This document shows positions 27,401 through 40,300 of a DNA stretch of 64,000 nucleotides, in pieces; position 1 is the stretch's first letter; each line of letters opens with the position of its first letter. The notes under the pieces are model-generated. The model saw only the letters and a list, made by a program, of their open reading frames with translations, was not told where the DNA came from and did no database searches. Made by a program: the position numbers and the translations under genes. The stretch spans positions 13,608,278-13,672,277 of the forward strand of contig CM033120.1 in the NCBI GenBank assembly GCA_019321725.1, written 5' to 3'. The DNA is from Paulownia fortunei (Eukaryota; Streptophyta; Magnoliopsida; Lamiales; Paulowniaceae).

Positions 27401-29516
27401 ATTGAGTGCCACAGTTTAAATGTGTCGGCTTGTATTGCTGGTGTCCGCCTGGGTGGAGGAATGAATTATGCTGAATCTTTGCTTCATAGGTTTGGGATTC
27501 TTGGCCCTGATGGTGGACCAGGGGAGGGTCTTACTAAAGGATTAGAGCATTTATCTGGTGGACCTTTATCGAAGCTTTTTAAAGCATCACCTCTCATTAT
27601 GGATGGGCTTAGAGAGAGTATGAATTACTACCTATCTAGCTACTAACCCCTTCTTCCTTCTCTGTTATTCATTCTTCACTTAAATTGATGTTCTTTTTAC
27701 TTCTTGGTTTCCCCTCTCTGTCTCTCCACCTAGATGGAAGTTTGGAAGATGGAAAGGACAGCAGCCTCTTGCATTTGGGTGCACCTGATGACGTGGATAT
27801 ATCAATTGAATTAAAAGATTGGTTATTTGCTCTTGAAGGTCCACAGGAGATGGCAGATAGATTCTGCTTCCATGGTTCTGAAGATTCTTATAGAGAAGAG
27901 AGGAGCTGGCATACGACGTTTCAGAGTGTGCATGTCAAAGCGAAAAGCAGCCCAAAGCATGTAATAGTTGGCAAGATAAAACCAAGTGGAAAGCAGAAAT
28001 ATCCTATCGAGTTGATTACTGTGAGAACTTGCTTCTGTCCTCTTAGAGATATCAATATTGTCATTTATGTGCTCAATTGTTTATGTTTCTTAATTTCCTG
28101 AGTAAATTTGTTTGGCCTACCAAATGCTCATGAATGATTTTTCTACCTGGAGAAATTGAGATTTCATCTTTTTCTGATGCTTGAGATTTTTTCTGTGGTT
28201 CACTTGATACTTTTTTGCCATCCTTGTTTGCATTGTCAGCCAAGCACTATTATGGAAGTTTTAAATAGCTGCTTGATTGATCCGAGAAAATGAAATTTTT
28301 TCTTTAACTGGAAAGTATTTGATGGGAATAGGTAATAGAACTGAATTTGTTGCTCTGTTATTATGGGTTTTGTTTTAGTTTAAGCAGAAAATACTAGTGT
28401 AGCAATTACTGACATTTAAGCAACTGCTTAAACAATTTTGCAATGTTAGCTTTATCAGGTACCATTCTATCAAATTCTTGCAGGTTTGCATGGAAGGTTT
28501 GCAGATCTTAAAGCCAACGGCTCGCCAGGGGATGCTGTTGAATGGGATTTCTAAAAATGGGATCCTGCATAATGGTTTGCCTGAAAGTGAAAAGCAAGCT
28601 GTTGACAGACGTGGGGGCGTCAATATGGCAGTTGACCTTGTGACTTCTGAAGAAGATGATGATGATGCAATGGCCAAGTGGGTGGTGGAAAATTTGAAAT
28701 TCTCAGTGAACGAACCGGTAAAGAGAGTTTCAATTTGTTGTCATAGTCACTTTTTTAATATTGCTTTTACTTAGTGACACGGACTAATTTACCACGCAGA
28801 TTGAGGCTGTAGTGAAGAAGGATGAGCTGCAATATCTGGCTCTCCTGTGCAAGTCTGAGGTTGACTCTCTGGGTAGAATAGCGGCTGGAGTCCTGCGAAT
28901 TCTCAAATTAGAAGGATCTGTTGGCTCTGCAGCAATCAGTCAACTAAGTAACTTAGGTAATTTCAGTTAACATATATTCAATGATGATCTGCAATTTTAG
29001 AGATTTAAGTACTATCTGCGTGCAACTCCAATGGCATCCAGTTGACAATATGTTTCCAAATAATCTTATTTTAGTTAACAAGAATTAGGGGGAATTCTAA
29101 GAGAGTTCCGGGACATTTCTTTTGATGGCTGAACTTTTGTTTTCCCTCATAGTGTTGGGGAGTCCTACTCACTGAATGCCTACATGGTTTCCTGATTTTT
29201 GTTGCTGTAACTTGCAGGAAGTGAGAGTTTTGACGGGATTTTTACCCCCAAAAAATTAAGCAGGGGCAGTAGTGCCAGCATTATGGGGCTTAGTCCATCC
29301 TGTAATGTGGCCGGTGGAAGTTGGAGTTCGTGCATGGAGTCGACAGTGGCTTCTCTTGAGGAGGCAGTTTTGGATTCACAGACAAAGTGTGCTGCTCTTG
29401 CCACTGAATTGAGTTGTTCAGAATCCTCTGCAGAATACCTTGATAATGTCAAACAGCTAAGTGAGAAACTTGAAAGCATGCAGAAATTACTCAACCAATT
29501 AAGAACTCAACGCTAA
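21487..29516 (+). CDS. Chorein-N (VPS13/UHRF1BP1-type) bridge-like lipid-transfer protein
   Basis: Twenty exons: 21487-21598, 21728-21816, 22009-22118, 22219-22273, 22437-22525, 23509-23575, 23653-23715, 23970-24140, 24329-24422, 24500-24579, 24702-24777, 24984-25027, 25192-25259, 25832-25917, 26025-26182, 26288-27617, 27734-28020, 28484-28717, 28800-28956, 29218-29516. They sum to 3,669 nt, 1,222 residues, with every phase matching. The N-terminus (MESILARALEYTLKYWLKSF, then VQLSNLDINGDALH) is a chorein domain, which starts the hydrophobic groove of VPS13, ATG2 and BLTP proteins that move lipids between membranes at contact sites. The last 55 or so residues form a heptad-rich coiled coil. 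The order of motifs matches the plant protein I recall as At3g20720, related to animal UHRF1BP1/BLTP3. The intron after 24422 starts with GC. Lipid transfer is inferred from family, not shown for the plant protein. Confidence 0.92.
24423..24499 (+). other. GC-AG intron in the chorein gene
   Basis: Exon 9 ends CCAG and the intron begins GCAAGT. The next exon begins GATTACGAG and completes a Gly codon, giving the expected SEPGLRALL. A GT donor four bases further on would break the frame, so the GC donor is required by the reading frame. Confidence 0.85.
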
Positions 29517-30019
29517 AAACGATTATTCTCTTGTTTTAATATAGAAGATTGGGTGAAGCGTCCCAATTCTATAGTTTTGCAATTTTTTCTTGTAGATAGT
29601 ACACATACAAATATATAGTGTTTCAACCATTTTGTGGTGATGTAAAATGTCTGAGAGGTCATAATGGTTCATAAGGAAATTTTGAATTGGATAAAAAATC
29701 CATCATATTTTGAGTGACCTATTAAAATTTTGATGATTCTCTCTCTCTCTCTTCCCTTCCCCCCCGCCCCCGATACACACTGACGTGCACATTAATGCGA
29801 TATTTTGTGCTATGCATTTTTGCTAAAAGACGTGGACTGGTTAATAAAAAATATCTTGAGAAAATGGGTTACTGTAAAGTGGGGAAAATACGGGTGACTG
29901 TCTCAAATGGCTGAAGATACTTCCACTCCCAAGCAATTTACTGAAAGCCAGCAGCTACAGCCAAAGCCCACCTTATCCTCTTCTTGTTTAACCTGAGTTC
30001 TTGACTAGACATACTTGTT
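29517..30019. other. Spacer between two head-to-tail genes
   Basis: It should hold the 3' end of the chorein transcript and the promoter of the plastid-protein gene. A pyrimidine tract with CT repeats and C-runs sits at about 29739-29771. No other gene is seen. Confidence 0.6.
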
Positions 30020-30706
30020 ATGGCTTCAAGTGTCCAATTCCTGCATCATCATGCACGCCCTTTACATCTCATAGTCCCCTGCCCAAATCAAACCCCTCCA
30101 AATCCATCATTACATGTTATTCATCCCATCTCACGCCTAAGCCACTTCACACTCAAATGCACCTCAAACTCAACCCCTCAACCTGATTTTTTCAGCCCAT
30201 CCAACACTAAACCCGAACCTGAATTTCCAAATCCAGGCTCAGAAACAACCATCAGCCCGGACAAGTTCCCCATCGAGAAACGGAGAAAATCTGAAATAAT
30301 TCGCGACAGAAAAGCAAGAACAGGCCTCGTGAAACCTGAGCCACCAAATTTCGAGATAGGGTGGAAGCGAACCAAGCCTATTCCGTTGGAAAAGCCAAAA
30401 GGGTACGTGATAATGGACTTTTTGGAGAAAATGATTGAGCTGATGGAGAGGGAGTTTGGCTCGGCCGCGCTGTTGGCCAAAGCTGGAGAAATCGTGGCAG
30501 AGAGAGCCAGAGAAGAAGCCGAAGTGCTGAGAGATGAAGGGAAAGTTGAGGACAGAATGGTGACTGAATTGTCCAGAGTTTTGAAGCTAATGGAAATGGA
30601 TTTGGCTATGGTTAAAGCTGCTGTGAAACAAGAGACCTTGAATGAGAGGCTTGAACAGGCCAAGGCGCGCTGCAGACAGGCAATTCTTGTTGCTAATTCA
30701 TTTTAA
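30020..30706 (+). CDS. Conserved protein of unknown function, probably chloroplast-targeted
   Basis: Intronless, 228 residues. I do not recognise a characterised family. Residues 1 to about 48 are rich in Ser, His, Pro and Thr with no acidic residues, like a chloroplast transit peptide. A Pro-rich variable stretch follows to about residue 85. Then comes a basic segment (EKRRKSEIIRDRKARTGLVK), a probably conserved core (GWKRTKPIPLEKPKGYVIMD) and a mainly helical, charged C-terminus with coiled-coil character (VAERAREEAEVLRDEGKVED). No transmembrane segment is seen after the transit peptide, so a stromal or membrane-associated protein is most likely. The start ATG at 30020 opens the transit-like region. 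An overlapping 61-codon frame from 30001 is a shadow. Confidence 0.85.
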   Translation: MASSVQFLHHHARPLHLIVPCPNQTPPNPSLHVIHPISRLSHFTLKCTSNSTPQPDFFSPSNTKPEPEFPNPGSETTISPDKFPIEKRRKSEIIRDRKARTGLVKPEPPNFEIGWKRTKPIPLEKPKGYVIMDFLEKMIELMEREFGSAALLAKAGEIVAERAREEAEVLRDEGKVEDRMVTELSRVLKLMEMDLAMVKAAVKQETLNERLEQAKARCRQAILVANSF

Positions 30707-31312
30707 ACAGATAGCTTGTGTGAATTAAAATATGTAAGAGTACGCAATTTGAAATAACAGCATTTGAATATAAATACCAGTGCAGATATAAATGAATGCA
30801 TTCAAGATGTCTCTGTTATCATTGTTATTATTATTATGTTTTTTTTAACTTTTGGACAAGTATTGCTTTAGTTTTTGCTTTAATATGGTCCTTATTACAT
30901 CACATAACATCAACAAATGCAGTAGCAGCCCCAATTGCAGCTCTCTTGCTCCGGAAGAATCATAGTTGAAACTTGACAGATAATTGGCAACCGAAAGTAA
31001 TAGGCGGGTTAAAAGTGTTTTTTTATTTTTTCGATGGGTTAAAAGTATGATATCAAAAGATTAAATGCAGAAGGGTAGCAGAGGGTATACGCCCAGACCT
31101 ACAGCATAAACCCAGTCTAAATACTTTTTGCAAGTTATAATCTCAAAATATGCCAATTTAACCAGTGAATGGTAAAATATTGGCTGTATGTAGAAATAAC
31201 TAAGATCACAGTAAGCTGAGAACAAAAAGGGGCTTTCTGAAATAAATAGTTGCCAAGTAAGAAGAATATCTGGTTACATCTTTACAATACCAAACGATGT
31301 CTGTGTCTTTCA
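30707..31312. other. Convergent 3' ends spacer
   Basis: The plastid-protein gene and the PPR gene converge here, so both 3' untranslated regions probably fall in these 606 bp. ATTATTATTATT and T-rich runs lie near 30825-30845. I see no further gene. Confidence 0.6.
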
Positions 31313-34300
31313 TTACTCAGTTTTAACTTCTAAACCATCTAATAGCCCCAATGTTGCCATCAGTGCCCTCTTTTTCCTCTTTTGCTTTGATTCAACAGAT
31401 GCAGATTTCATATATGTTTGTTGGCATGCTTTGATGACACTCCGGACATGGGGATCATCTTTCCTTATCTTATCTAGTATTTTTGCTGCAGATTTTCCAT
31501 CTCCTGAAGCCAAAAGAGCTTGATACATCCTGCACACATTTCAAAAGTGAACCAAAATTAAAGAACAGAAATTGCGCTCTGTTAAATGTTCACTGCATAA
31601 TTGGAGATTAGAACCTTAATAATCACTATATCTTTGATCAAGTTTTTGAATTCAATAATTCGTTGTATTTGCCTATCCTGCACAATATTGGCTTTAACCT
31701 ATCCGGGCATAACATTAGGGCAATTATGTTACCAAGCAGTATGATGCCCTGAAGCTTCTCCCATCCCTTCTTGGTGCTGGCACACATGCACGCATTTGCG
31801 TGCAGACTCAAATATGGGATGAATAACAGGACAAGAGTTTATATAAGTCTTATCCATTCCTTTTCACTTATTCAACAGTCGATATCTGATTCACAAACTA
31901 GTTCACATGAAAGGTCCAAGTATGTGCATCCATAAAGTCTAAACTATTATAAGGGATTGATGCAGACACAATAGAAAGCACATTCTTGCATAGAACTATG
32001 GATTGTCAACAGTCACGACAAAATAGAAATCACATTCTCGCATAGAGCTATGGATTGCCAACAGTCACGTTTAGGATATTCTCGTTCTTGCTACATAAAC
32101 AACTTAGTTATCCTTTCCCAAACATCCCCACTTGGGCATCCTCCAGTATTGGCCAACACATGTTCTAACTCCCTAGCCATCACATAAAGCACCTGTCAAA
32201 GGACTTAAATTCAAAATGACAGATCCTTACATAAGGATTCCTCTTTCTTGTGAACTCTGAGCAAACTAAAACAGTACTTAAAAGATACAAAATAAAACAC
32301 TGAACATTTCATGCCCTCAGACAGCTCTCATACACACCAAAAATTTTCACAGTTTTAAGTCCATAAGAGGCGAATAAACCAAAAAAGAAGCCCAAATAAA
32401 GCATTGATAAATATAAAACATAAAAAAAGCGACTGAAAATCTTAAAACTGGAAAAAAAAAAAAAAAAACACATATCCATTTGTCATGGCCTCCATTTTGT
32501 TAAATAATGACAATAGTACAGGAGGACCCTTAAGTAAAGAGAACTACAGTCAACTCAACCTAATGAAACCTTATTTTAAATAACTCATCAGATAAAAGAA
32601 TGAAAATAGATGATAACATAAAGGAGTCAAGCAGTATTACCTTACAAAACTTAAAACATTGTAAGGAAGGCCAGCTGTCTCATATTCTTTCCAAATCACA
32701 AAGGAAGTCTTTGAATCCTTGGAATTAACGCAAGCACTAAGGAGAAAATCCAGACTTTTTCGTGAAGGGCAAACACCAAGTTCTTCCTTGATAGCTTGAA
32801 GCAAATTGAGACCAAACTGCATGTCTGTTGGCTCATTCTCCGCAAATAAACAAAATACCTACTCCACAATAAAGCTAAAAAACATAAGATCACATGCAAT
32901 TAAGTTGCAAAGAGTTTATTACACAATCAAGAAGGTCAGGCGACAAAAAGGAACAGGATAGGAAAGTATTAGGAAATTAGTTACCTTATTCAGTTAGAAA
33001 TTTATATTAATTAGAATTCCTTGTTTAGTTCATTTTGTTTCTTCGTTGAATTTTATTTCCATTAGAACTCTTCATGCCTATATATACACAGGCTAAGTTC
33101 TCACTAGGAACAATTTTGATAAAATGATGCATTGAATTGAATTTTCATGTTTTCCCAAGTTGATAGACTATTTTCGTTTCTTTGATTTTCTTTCAATTTT
33201 CCTTCATTTATTTTCTTTCATTTTATTTGTCCTACATCATTAACATTTCCACCAATAAGCAAGAGTTGCACCAAGCATGATATGTAGTTCTACAAACTAG
33301 CTCTTCCTAAATGAAAGGGAGAAACAAGGCCAATACCTCATCAAACAGCACTTCTCGGGCAACTTCATTATTGATGAACTTATCCTTTAGTTGCTTGAGT
33401 AAATCAACAGTGGATCTAGAACAAATAAAATAATGATAACCAAACAGGTTTATAGGAAAAAATACTATAAAAACAAGTAATCAAGCAATGAAAACCTTAA
33501 ATTCTCATGTCGAACACAATACGATATGACCCTGAAGCAGGCATCAGTCCAATAAGATGAATCATTTAATTCCTCAAGTAACTGAAGCGATTTGTTCAAT
33601 TCTCCTTCAGATTGAAAATATTCCTAGAAGATTAAGAAGCGTTAAAATTTATGAGCTCATTCAAAATGTCACTGATATTCTTAAACAGGCACCACTAACT
33701 TACAATAAGACATTTAATAGCTTTGGGATCTAGATCGCACTTGGCTTCCTTGATTTCTTCGTAGATCTTAAGAGCACCAGATAACTGCCCATTTGAAGCA
33801 AGAGCTCCAATGAGCACACTCTTGATTTCATTTAAGTTCTTTACTGGTATTCTTTTATCCAAGATTACCTGTACATAAATCAATAATTTCACATTATAAC
33901 AGCAGAAGATCACTCTGGTACTTTCGCGTTAGAGATACAGCCGTCAGCCTAGCCAGATCTCAATTTCTGATATAAAGTTTCAATGGTCAACAACAAGATC
34001 TGCAGGAGAACTTTCCATTTGCAAAAGGAATGGCTGAAGCAGAGACTGGAAAAGACACAATTCCATACCTGTTTAGCATTTTCAAATTTTCGACAGGATG
34101 CATATGCGTTTATAAGGGCCATGAAAACCTGCTTTGTGGGTTGAACTCCCGATCTAATCATGTCATCATAAAACTACAAGCAGATCACCACATAGCAACA
34201 ATCAGGATGGAAGTCATGAGTTGAAATGAAGTTGTAAATCATGTAAATAGCAGCAGAAGATATATTTTTCCAATGCAGGATTATTCAACCCAGAGCTAGT

Positions 34301-37300
34301 TTTCTCTCAAGGAGAAAAATGTAGATAGAACACAAATTAAAATCAAGTGAGACTATTTCATGGACTAAGTTTGTGAGTGCTTGATAACACTATTCAGCAC
34401 TTGAAACTAAACACATTCGATGACTGCTAGGTTCAGCTTGTTTGATAACATTTAAGAAATCACTCAAATTGATCAGGGCCTCTTAATGACACAGAAATAA
34501 AATGTAAAAGCTGTTTTCAAAAATAGGTGCAAGCATTGAATGTCAAAAGTAATGCTTAAGGTTTAGCGCAACCAAACCATTACTTACATGAAGAAAAAAA
34601 ACACCAATAGGATGTGATCAGTAGTAAACAGTAAAGAACTTAGATTCCAATGTTCAGTCTTCAGTTTTATGATATGCCCCCTTTGGGTCTATTAACAAGA
34701 CGTCTCAACCTGCATTTTATCCCATAGGTGTATAGCTTATCGCTGAACTAGTTATCATGACCTAAGATAATTTCTAGACAACCTTAATTATATCCTTTTC
34801 ACAGTTGCTGTTGCCAATGAGATAGCTGTAAGTCACAGCATCAGGTTTCACATCTGCATCTTCCATTTGTTTGAGAACATTCATAGCGCCCAGAATGTTT
34901 TTCTGCAAGATTCAGTAACAGAGAGAATCAATAACAAAATGCATAACAGTTAGAAGCAGAACTCAGCATAAACATTTTCCTATGTTGAATATAAGCCACC
35001 ATAAATGTCTTCACAATTATCAAGTGTACGTTGTGCAAATGGGCTCTCAAAATTGTTAGTGGATCAAAACTAGCAGCAAGAAAGAAATTGGCACGCAATT
35101 TATCAGTAAAACAAAAGATGGCATAAGAAGCAAAACAGCACAGATATTGGTAGACATAAGTCAGGTTATATAAATGCATGAGAACACCTCATCCTCAGCA
35201 ATTCTAAAATTGTTCCCAAATCTGATCTACGGTGAAATTAGAACATCATATTTGGTAATCCAAGCAACTTCTTTCTAAATCTTCATCTAGCCTCAAACAT
35301 GGTGATTTAAAAATTAATAAACGGAAAAAAATGTGATATTTTGATAAAATCAATATCTCTGGCCTCTGCCAGTTAACCTAGCATAGATTTTTCATCATAA
35401 ACACTCAGATTCTAAAAGAATATGCAACCAAACCTAATAAAATTACTTGTGCTGATTTCACTACTTTACAAATACTCTTCTGAGAGTAATCATAATGTTT
35501 AAGAAGCATAATTCTAGAGGTCCATCAACTCCAAAAACATAAGTTGAGACATCAAATCGCAAAAAAAATATTTTCACACTGAAATTGGTAAGGCAAACTC
35601 GAGCACACTGGAACAGGGAAGTAAAAGAAATTATAGTTTGACAGAAACATGATTTAGCTATACATTCCGTGAGCTAAGTTTCGAGGCTAATACATAAACT
35701 TCACCTAGGTAAGCACTCCAGAACAACCAAAAGCAAATATCTCTCTAGCAAATGTCTATGCAGAACCAAAATTATATCGATAGCTTGCAGGGAGTAGCAA
35801 TAGAGCATACTCCAATGATTTTCCCGATATATATATAAAAAAAAAAGAAGAATAGATAGAACTGTCTCAAAATGATCTATCGCACCAAAAAAATAAATGC
35901 AATCAAACAATTTTTCCCAATACTCGCTAAGTAGGCCATGCAATTATAGCAACTCATTACTCAGATATGTTTCTATTGTTGAGAAAATCAAAGGCTTGCA
36001 AGAACAATTGTCAGAGCATTCAAGAAATTAAGCCACCTCATGGAAATATCCGGACAGTATAGTGTTGTACATGCTAGATGTTGGTGTCATGTTCACTTCT
36101 TGCAGATCATTGATCAATCCATATGCTCCTTCGAACTGCATTCAAATGGAAAAATAAAAACCATAACAGCTGTTACACATTAAGTTTGACACAACAAATC
36201 AAGAGACTTACGTCTTTCATCTTCACACATAGAAGTATCATCCTCCTGAAGGTCTCATTATCTGGTTTCAGATTGTGGCGAGATATCCTTGAGTTGATTT
36301 GATGGACCTAGGAATTGAAAGAAATCAGATCAATATCCTCCCAAAATCAATGTCCTGGCTTCACAATTAAAATTCCACACTAATTCAATATAAGAAATTC
36401 ACAAGACGAGAAACAAATAAATTCATGATTAATGATACAGTCAGTAACCAGTATAAACACTGAATAAATCCTTAATCTGCAACACAATCCTCTTATTCCT
36501 CTCTCCGAAGAATGCCAATTTTCAAGCTTGAGGCTAAACCAAATGCCAATTTTCAAGCTTGAGGCTAAACCAATCTGTTGATCTCCTTGTGAATGATTTG
36601 AATATCAGTCTCTGGCTTGGATAATGTTAATTTGAGGGCTTTATGCTGTAAACCCCAATCATTTCACTTTCCTTGAGTTTTAATTTCTACACTGTATTGC
36701 CAAAAAAGTCAAATTGAAAGAAATTTTCTCTAGCCTTTTATCCAATGTTTCTATTCCTAAAATGTCAATTTGTATCCAGACTCAGGAGATTTTCACTGTT
36801 GATACAAGTAGAAGGGAAAGTCTAACTATATTTAATTGATAGTGCAACACAATAATTGTTACTCCATTCTTAAGGTGTAAATACGACTTGATAAGTTGAA
36901 ACACCTCGCTTTAGAAACACCGCAGCATTTGATTTGCCCGTATATATTGACTTTTAGGATAAAATATAATAAACAATACAATTTAAACTGGTATATCGAG
37001 ATATAATACGTCTTAACATATAATCAACCAGAAAACTTACATGTTGCGATAACTGTGTCACATATTCATTTATAGTTTAATATTTCTAACTTGTGATGCA
37101 CATATACAGCAACACAGGTATATAAAGATATAAGATATGATGATTCTCAAACAACTTAGAATATAATATTGTTGATATATGAATATAAATATGTACATAT
37201 ATTTTAAACACACCATAAAATTTCATATTAAAGTAATATAACACGCTTCCTAATGTCTAGAATTGGATTTTCTTGATTGTTCCTACTTTCACTTGTCTAA

Positions 37301-40300
37301 CAATTTTCATTGTTTATATAACAAAAGCTTCAAATTTTTCAAATAAAAGTCATACATATAACAAAATTTTAAGCATTACAACATCAATGATGTTAAAATA
37401 TTACAAGATGAATTATTCAACTCACTTAACTGATTTCAATCATTATTTTAATGAGCTCAACTCATATTTCAATTAAAAAAAGAATAGTTAAAATATTATC
37501 CAAATAACAGTAAAATGGTTTTAGGATCTTCATTTTTGATTTTATACAATATTGTAGAATACCGCGTTGTATCCCAAACATATCAGATACATTAATACTC
37601 CTATTGCCTGTATCTGATGACATATCAGATTTTTTTTTTCTTTTTTCTTTGAATTGTTGGATGCTCCATAGCCGTATTTAAAACTTATTCTACCCGTATC
37701 AGGCCATATCCATACCCAAGGAGTATCACAACTGCTTGTACGGGTATATATACACCACACCATAGATACTAACCCAACATCTCAAAATCAATATCTTACC
37801 CAAATTAACAAAAATACACATGAAATAATTAAATGGAGATGTATATGGAATAATTTGATCAGATATAAAAGAAATAGGGCAGAACAGTGAAGAATTCCAT
37901 TGCTTGAGAAGGTGACCACATTTGATCTGGGCACTTACCTAATTTACAATAAAAGAAACTGGGTGGGGTAGCACAGCACATATACATGTATCCAAGAGAG
38001 TCCTTCCTAGATATTTAACATTTGTAGGAGGACAACAGAATTTAGGTTTTAGCCCATTTACTCTATGTTCGACAAATCTCAGATTGGCAATTAAAATGAT
38101 GATGAAAATTAAGTTTTACTCCTATTAAAAGAGAATATATAAATTATGGATTATTCACTCAATCAATGCACTCCGTAAACTCTTCAATTGTAAAGGAAAA
38201 TATGAAGCATGATCATGGAAGCCATCCAAGATTTACAAATAGAGAGGAGAAACTGGCATACCAGATTAAATTCGCAGCTCCGATCACAAGCCCCTAATAT
38301 AAAATGAAATGTCTCTAATGATAAAGCAATACCAGATTCGAATGCCTTGTCGACTACATTGAGTGCCTCGTGTACCTAAAGAATATTTAGTAGTGTATCA
38401 TACTAGCTGAGCAAGTTAAATATCAAATGAGAAAGAGCTATACAGAGATTCTGCATTAAGATGAAGTCTAGCACCAAGCAAGGTAGGGGTTGGCTTGGGA
38501 GTTCTTTTCCTAACAGAGAATCAGATTAATTGAAATAATTTCCTATTTTCCACATACCTTGAGGAATTCACAACAATATCTAATGAGCTTCTCATATTGT
38601 GCAGAAGTGGGCAACACCTCGAACTTAGTATGTAACGTTTGGAATTTTACGACGATATCTTCAACCTTTTTCATCCAACAAAGGCAAATTAGAAGATAGA
38701 CAAACAAAGAGGAAAAATCAATTAGGAAAAAGAGTGCCTCAAGACAATCATGGAATCTAAAATATCATGACCAACCAAAAACCTTTTAGATATATCAAGT
38801 ATGTAGCCAGTTCTGTGCAATAACTAAAGAAACTACACACATTCAAGAACGAAAAATAGCAATTTCTAGACCAACATGCAAAGTTTATGTGGCACACCCA
38901 ATAAGATTATAATGATAATGCCAAACAGGGCAACTGTTTTGCTTAGGCTGTTCCAACAATGGGATATGAACAGCATAGCGGAAAGCAAACTATCTCATGA
39001 ATAACCACTATTGTATCAAGCAAGCTACAATCAAAGCAAGTATCAAGCAAGCTACAACTATATCCACCAATCCAATGCTACATTGAACATATCAAAAAAA
39101 AATTCACATAAACATGTAATTGTGGCTCCTCATTCACATGAAAAGAGGCAGCATTCGTGACATGCAATTGGCACATATGATCTATGTTATTGTGGTGCTC
39201 CATCTAAATGACACAGAACATAGTTTGAAATTTATCCTTGGAGACAAGTAAAACTAAACAAGAACCATAGTAATAGTACAACCAAAATTGTTTGTGATTT
39301 GAAAGACTTCAACACATTTATGCTTCACAAAATAGTGAGCTGCTGTAAGCAGAACTACCTCAAAAACTACAGACTCAAGGACTTTACCAGTAACGTTCAT
39401 GAGAAGTTCCTCACCGCTAAGTTTGGTATGCTAATTGCATATTCGAGGATGAAGTTTGAAATGTTTTCAGCTCCAATATCTGCGCTTGACAAATAGTACA
39501 TTTGCACATTAAGAAAAATATCTGGAGAGATCAAACGAATACCAGGCCATCAAGCCCTACACATCCCCGATAGGCTGCCTCAAGTAGACGGAAAGAAGCA
39601 AAGTTCAAGAAATAATATAGTTGATACAGTAGCACCTATGGTTTAGCTAAAGGCATATATTTTACACAATGATTATGGAACCAGACCATAGCACCAATAG
39701 ATGTTAAAAAATTCTTCCTTGCGACAATTAGAAATTTTTTCCATGGAGAAAAAGAAGTCGTTGCCTCAAGTACACGGAAAGAAGCAAAGTTCAAGAAATA
39801 ATACAGTTGATACAGTAGTACCTATGGTTTAGCAAAAGAAATATATTTTACACAATGATTATGGAACCAGACCATAGCACCATAGATGTATAAAAATTCT
39901 TCCTTCTGACAATTAGAAATTTTTTCCATGGAGAAAAAGTAGTAATCTTTTCTGATCCATAAATCATAACAGAACTCCTAATAAAACATGAAATGCTCTA
40001 TTTAAGGAATTCTATACTTTTTTAAACAAATCGATTGTTAAGTTTCCCTCATTGAAAAATCAAACACATTGTATACTAACCACTTCTTTTCAGCACCAGC
40101 AGAAATCTTTCTGTGAAAGGTTCCAGCAAAAGCTTCCCCAAAGACCTGAAGACACGCTCTAAAGATGCAACTGGCGTTACTTTAGTAATGTCGAGAGTTT
40201 TCAATAGCATCAAAAACTCTTCTTTGCGGTCACTTTCGCACAATGCCATTAATAAACATTCTGCAACATAATTGCAACACTTAAGATTAGAAATAACTAT

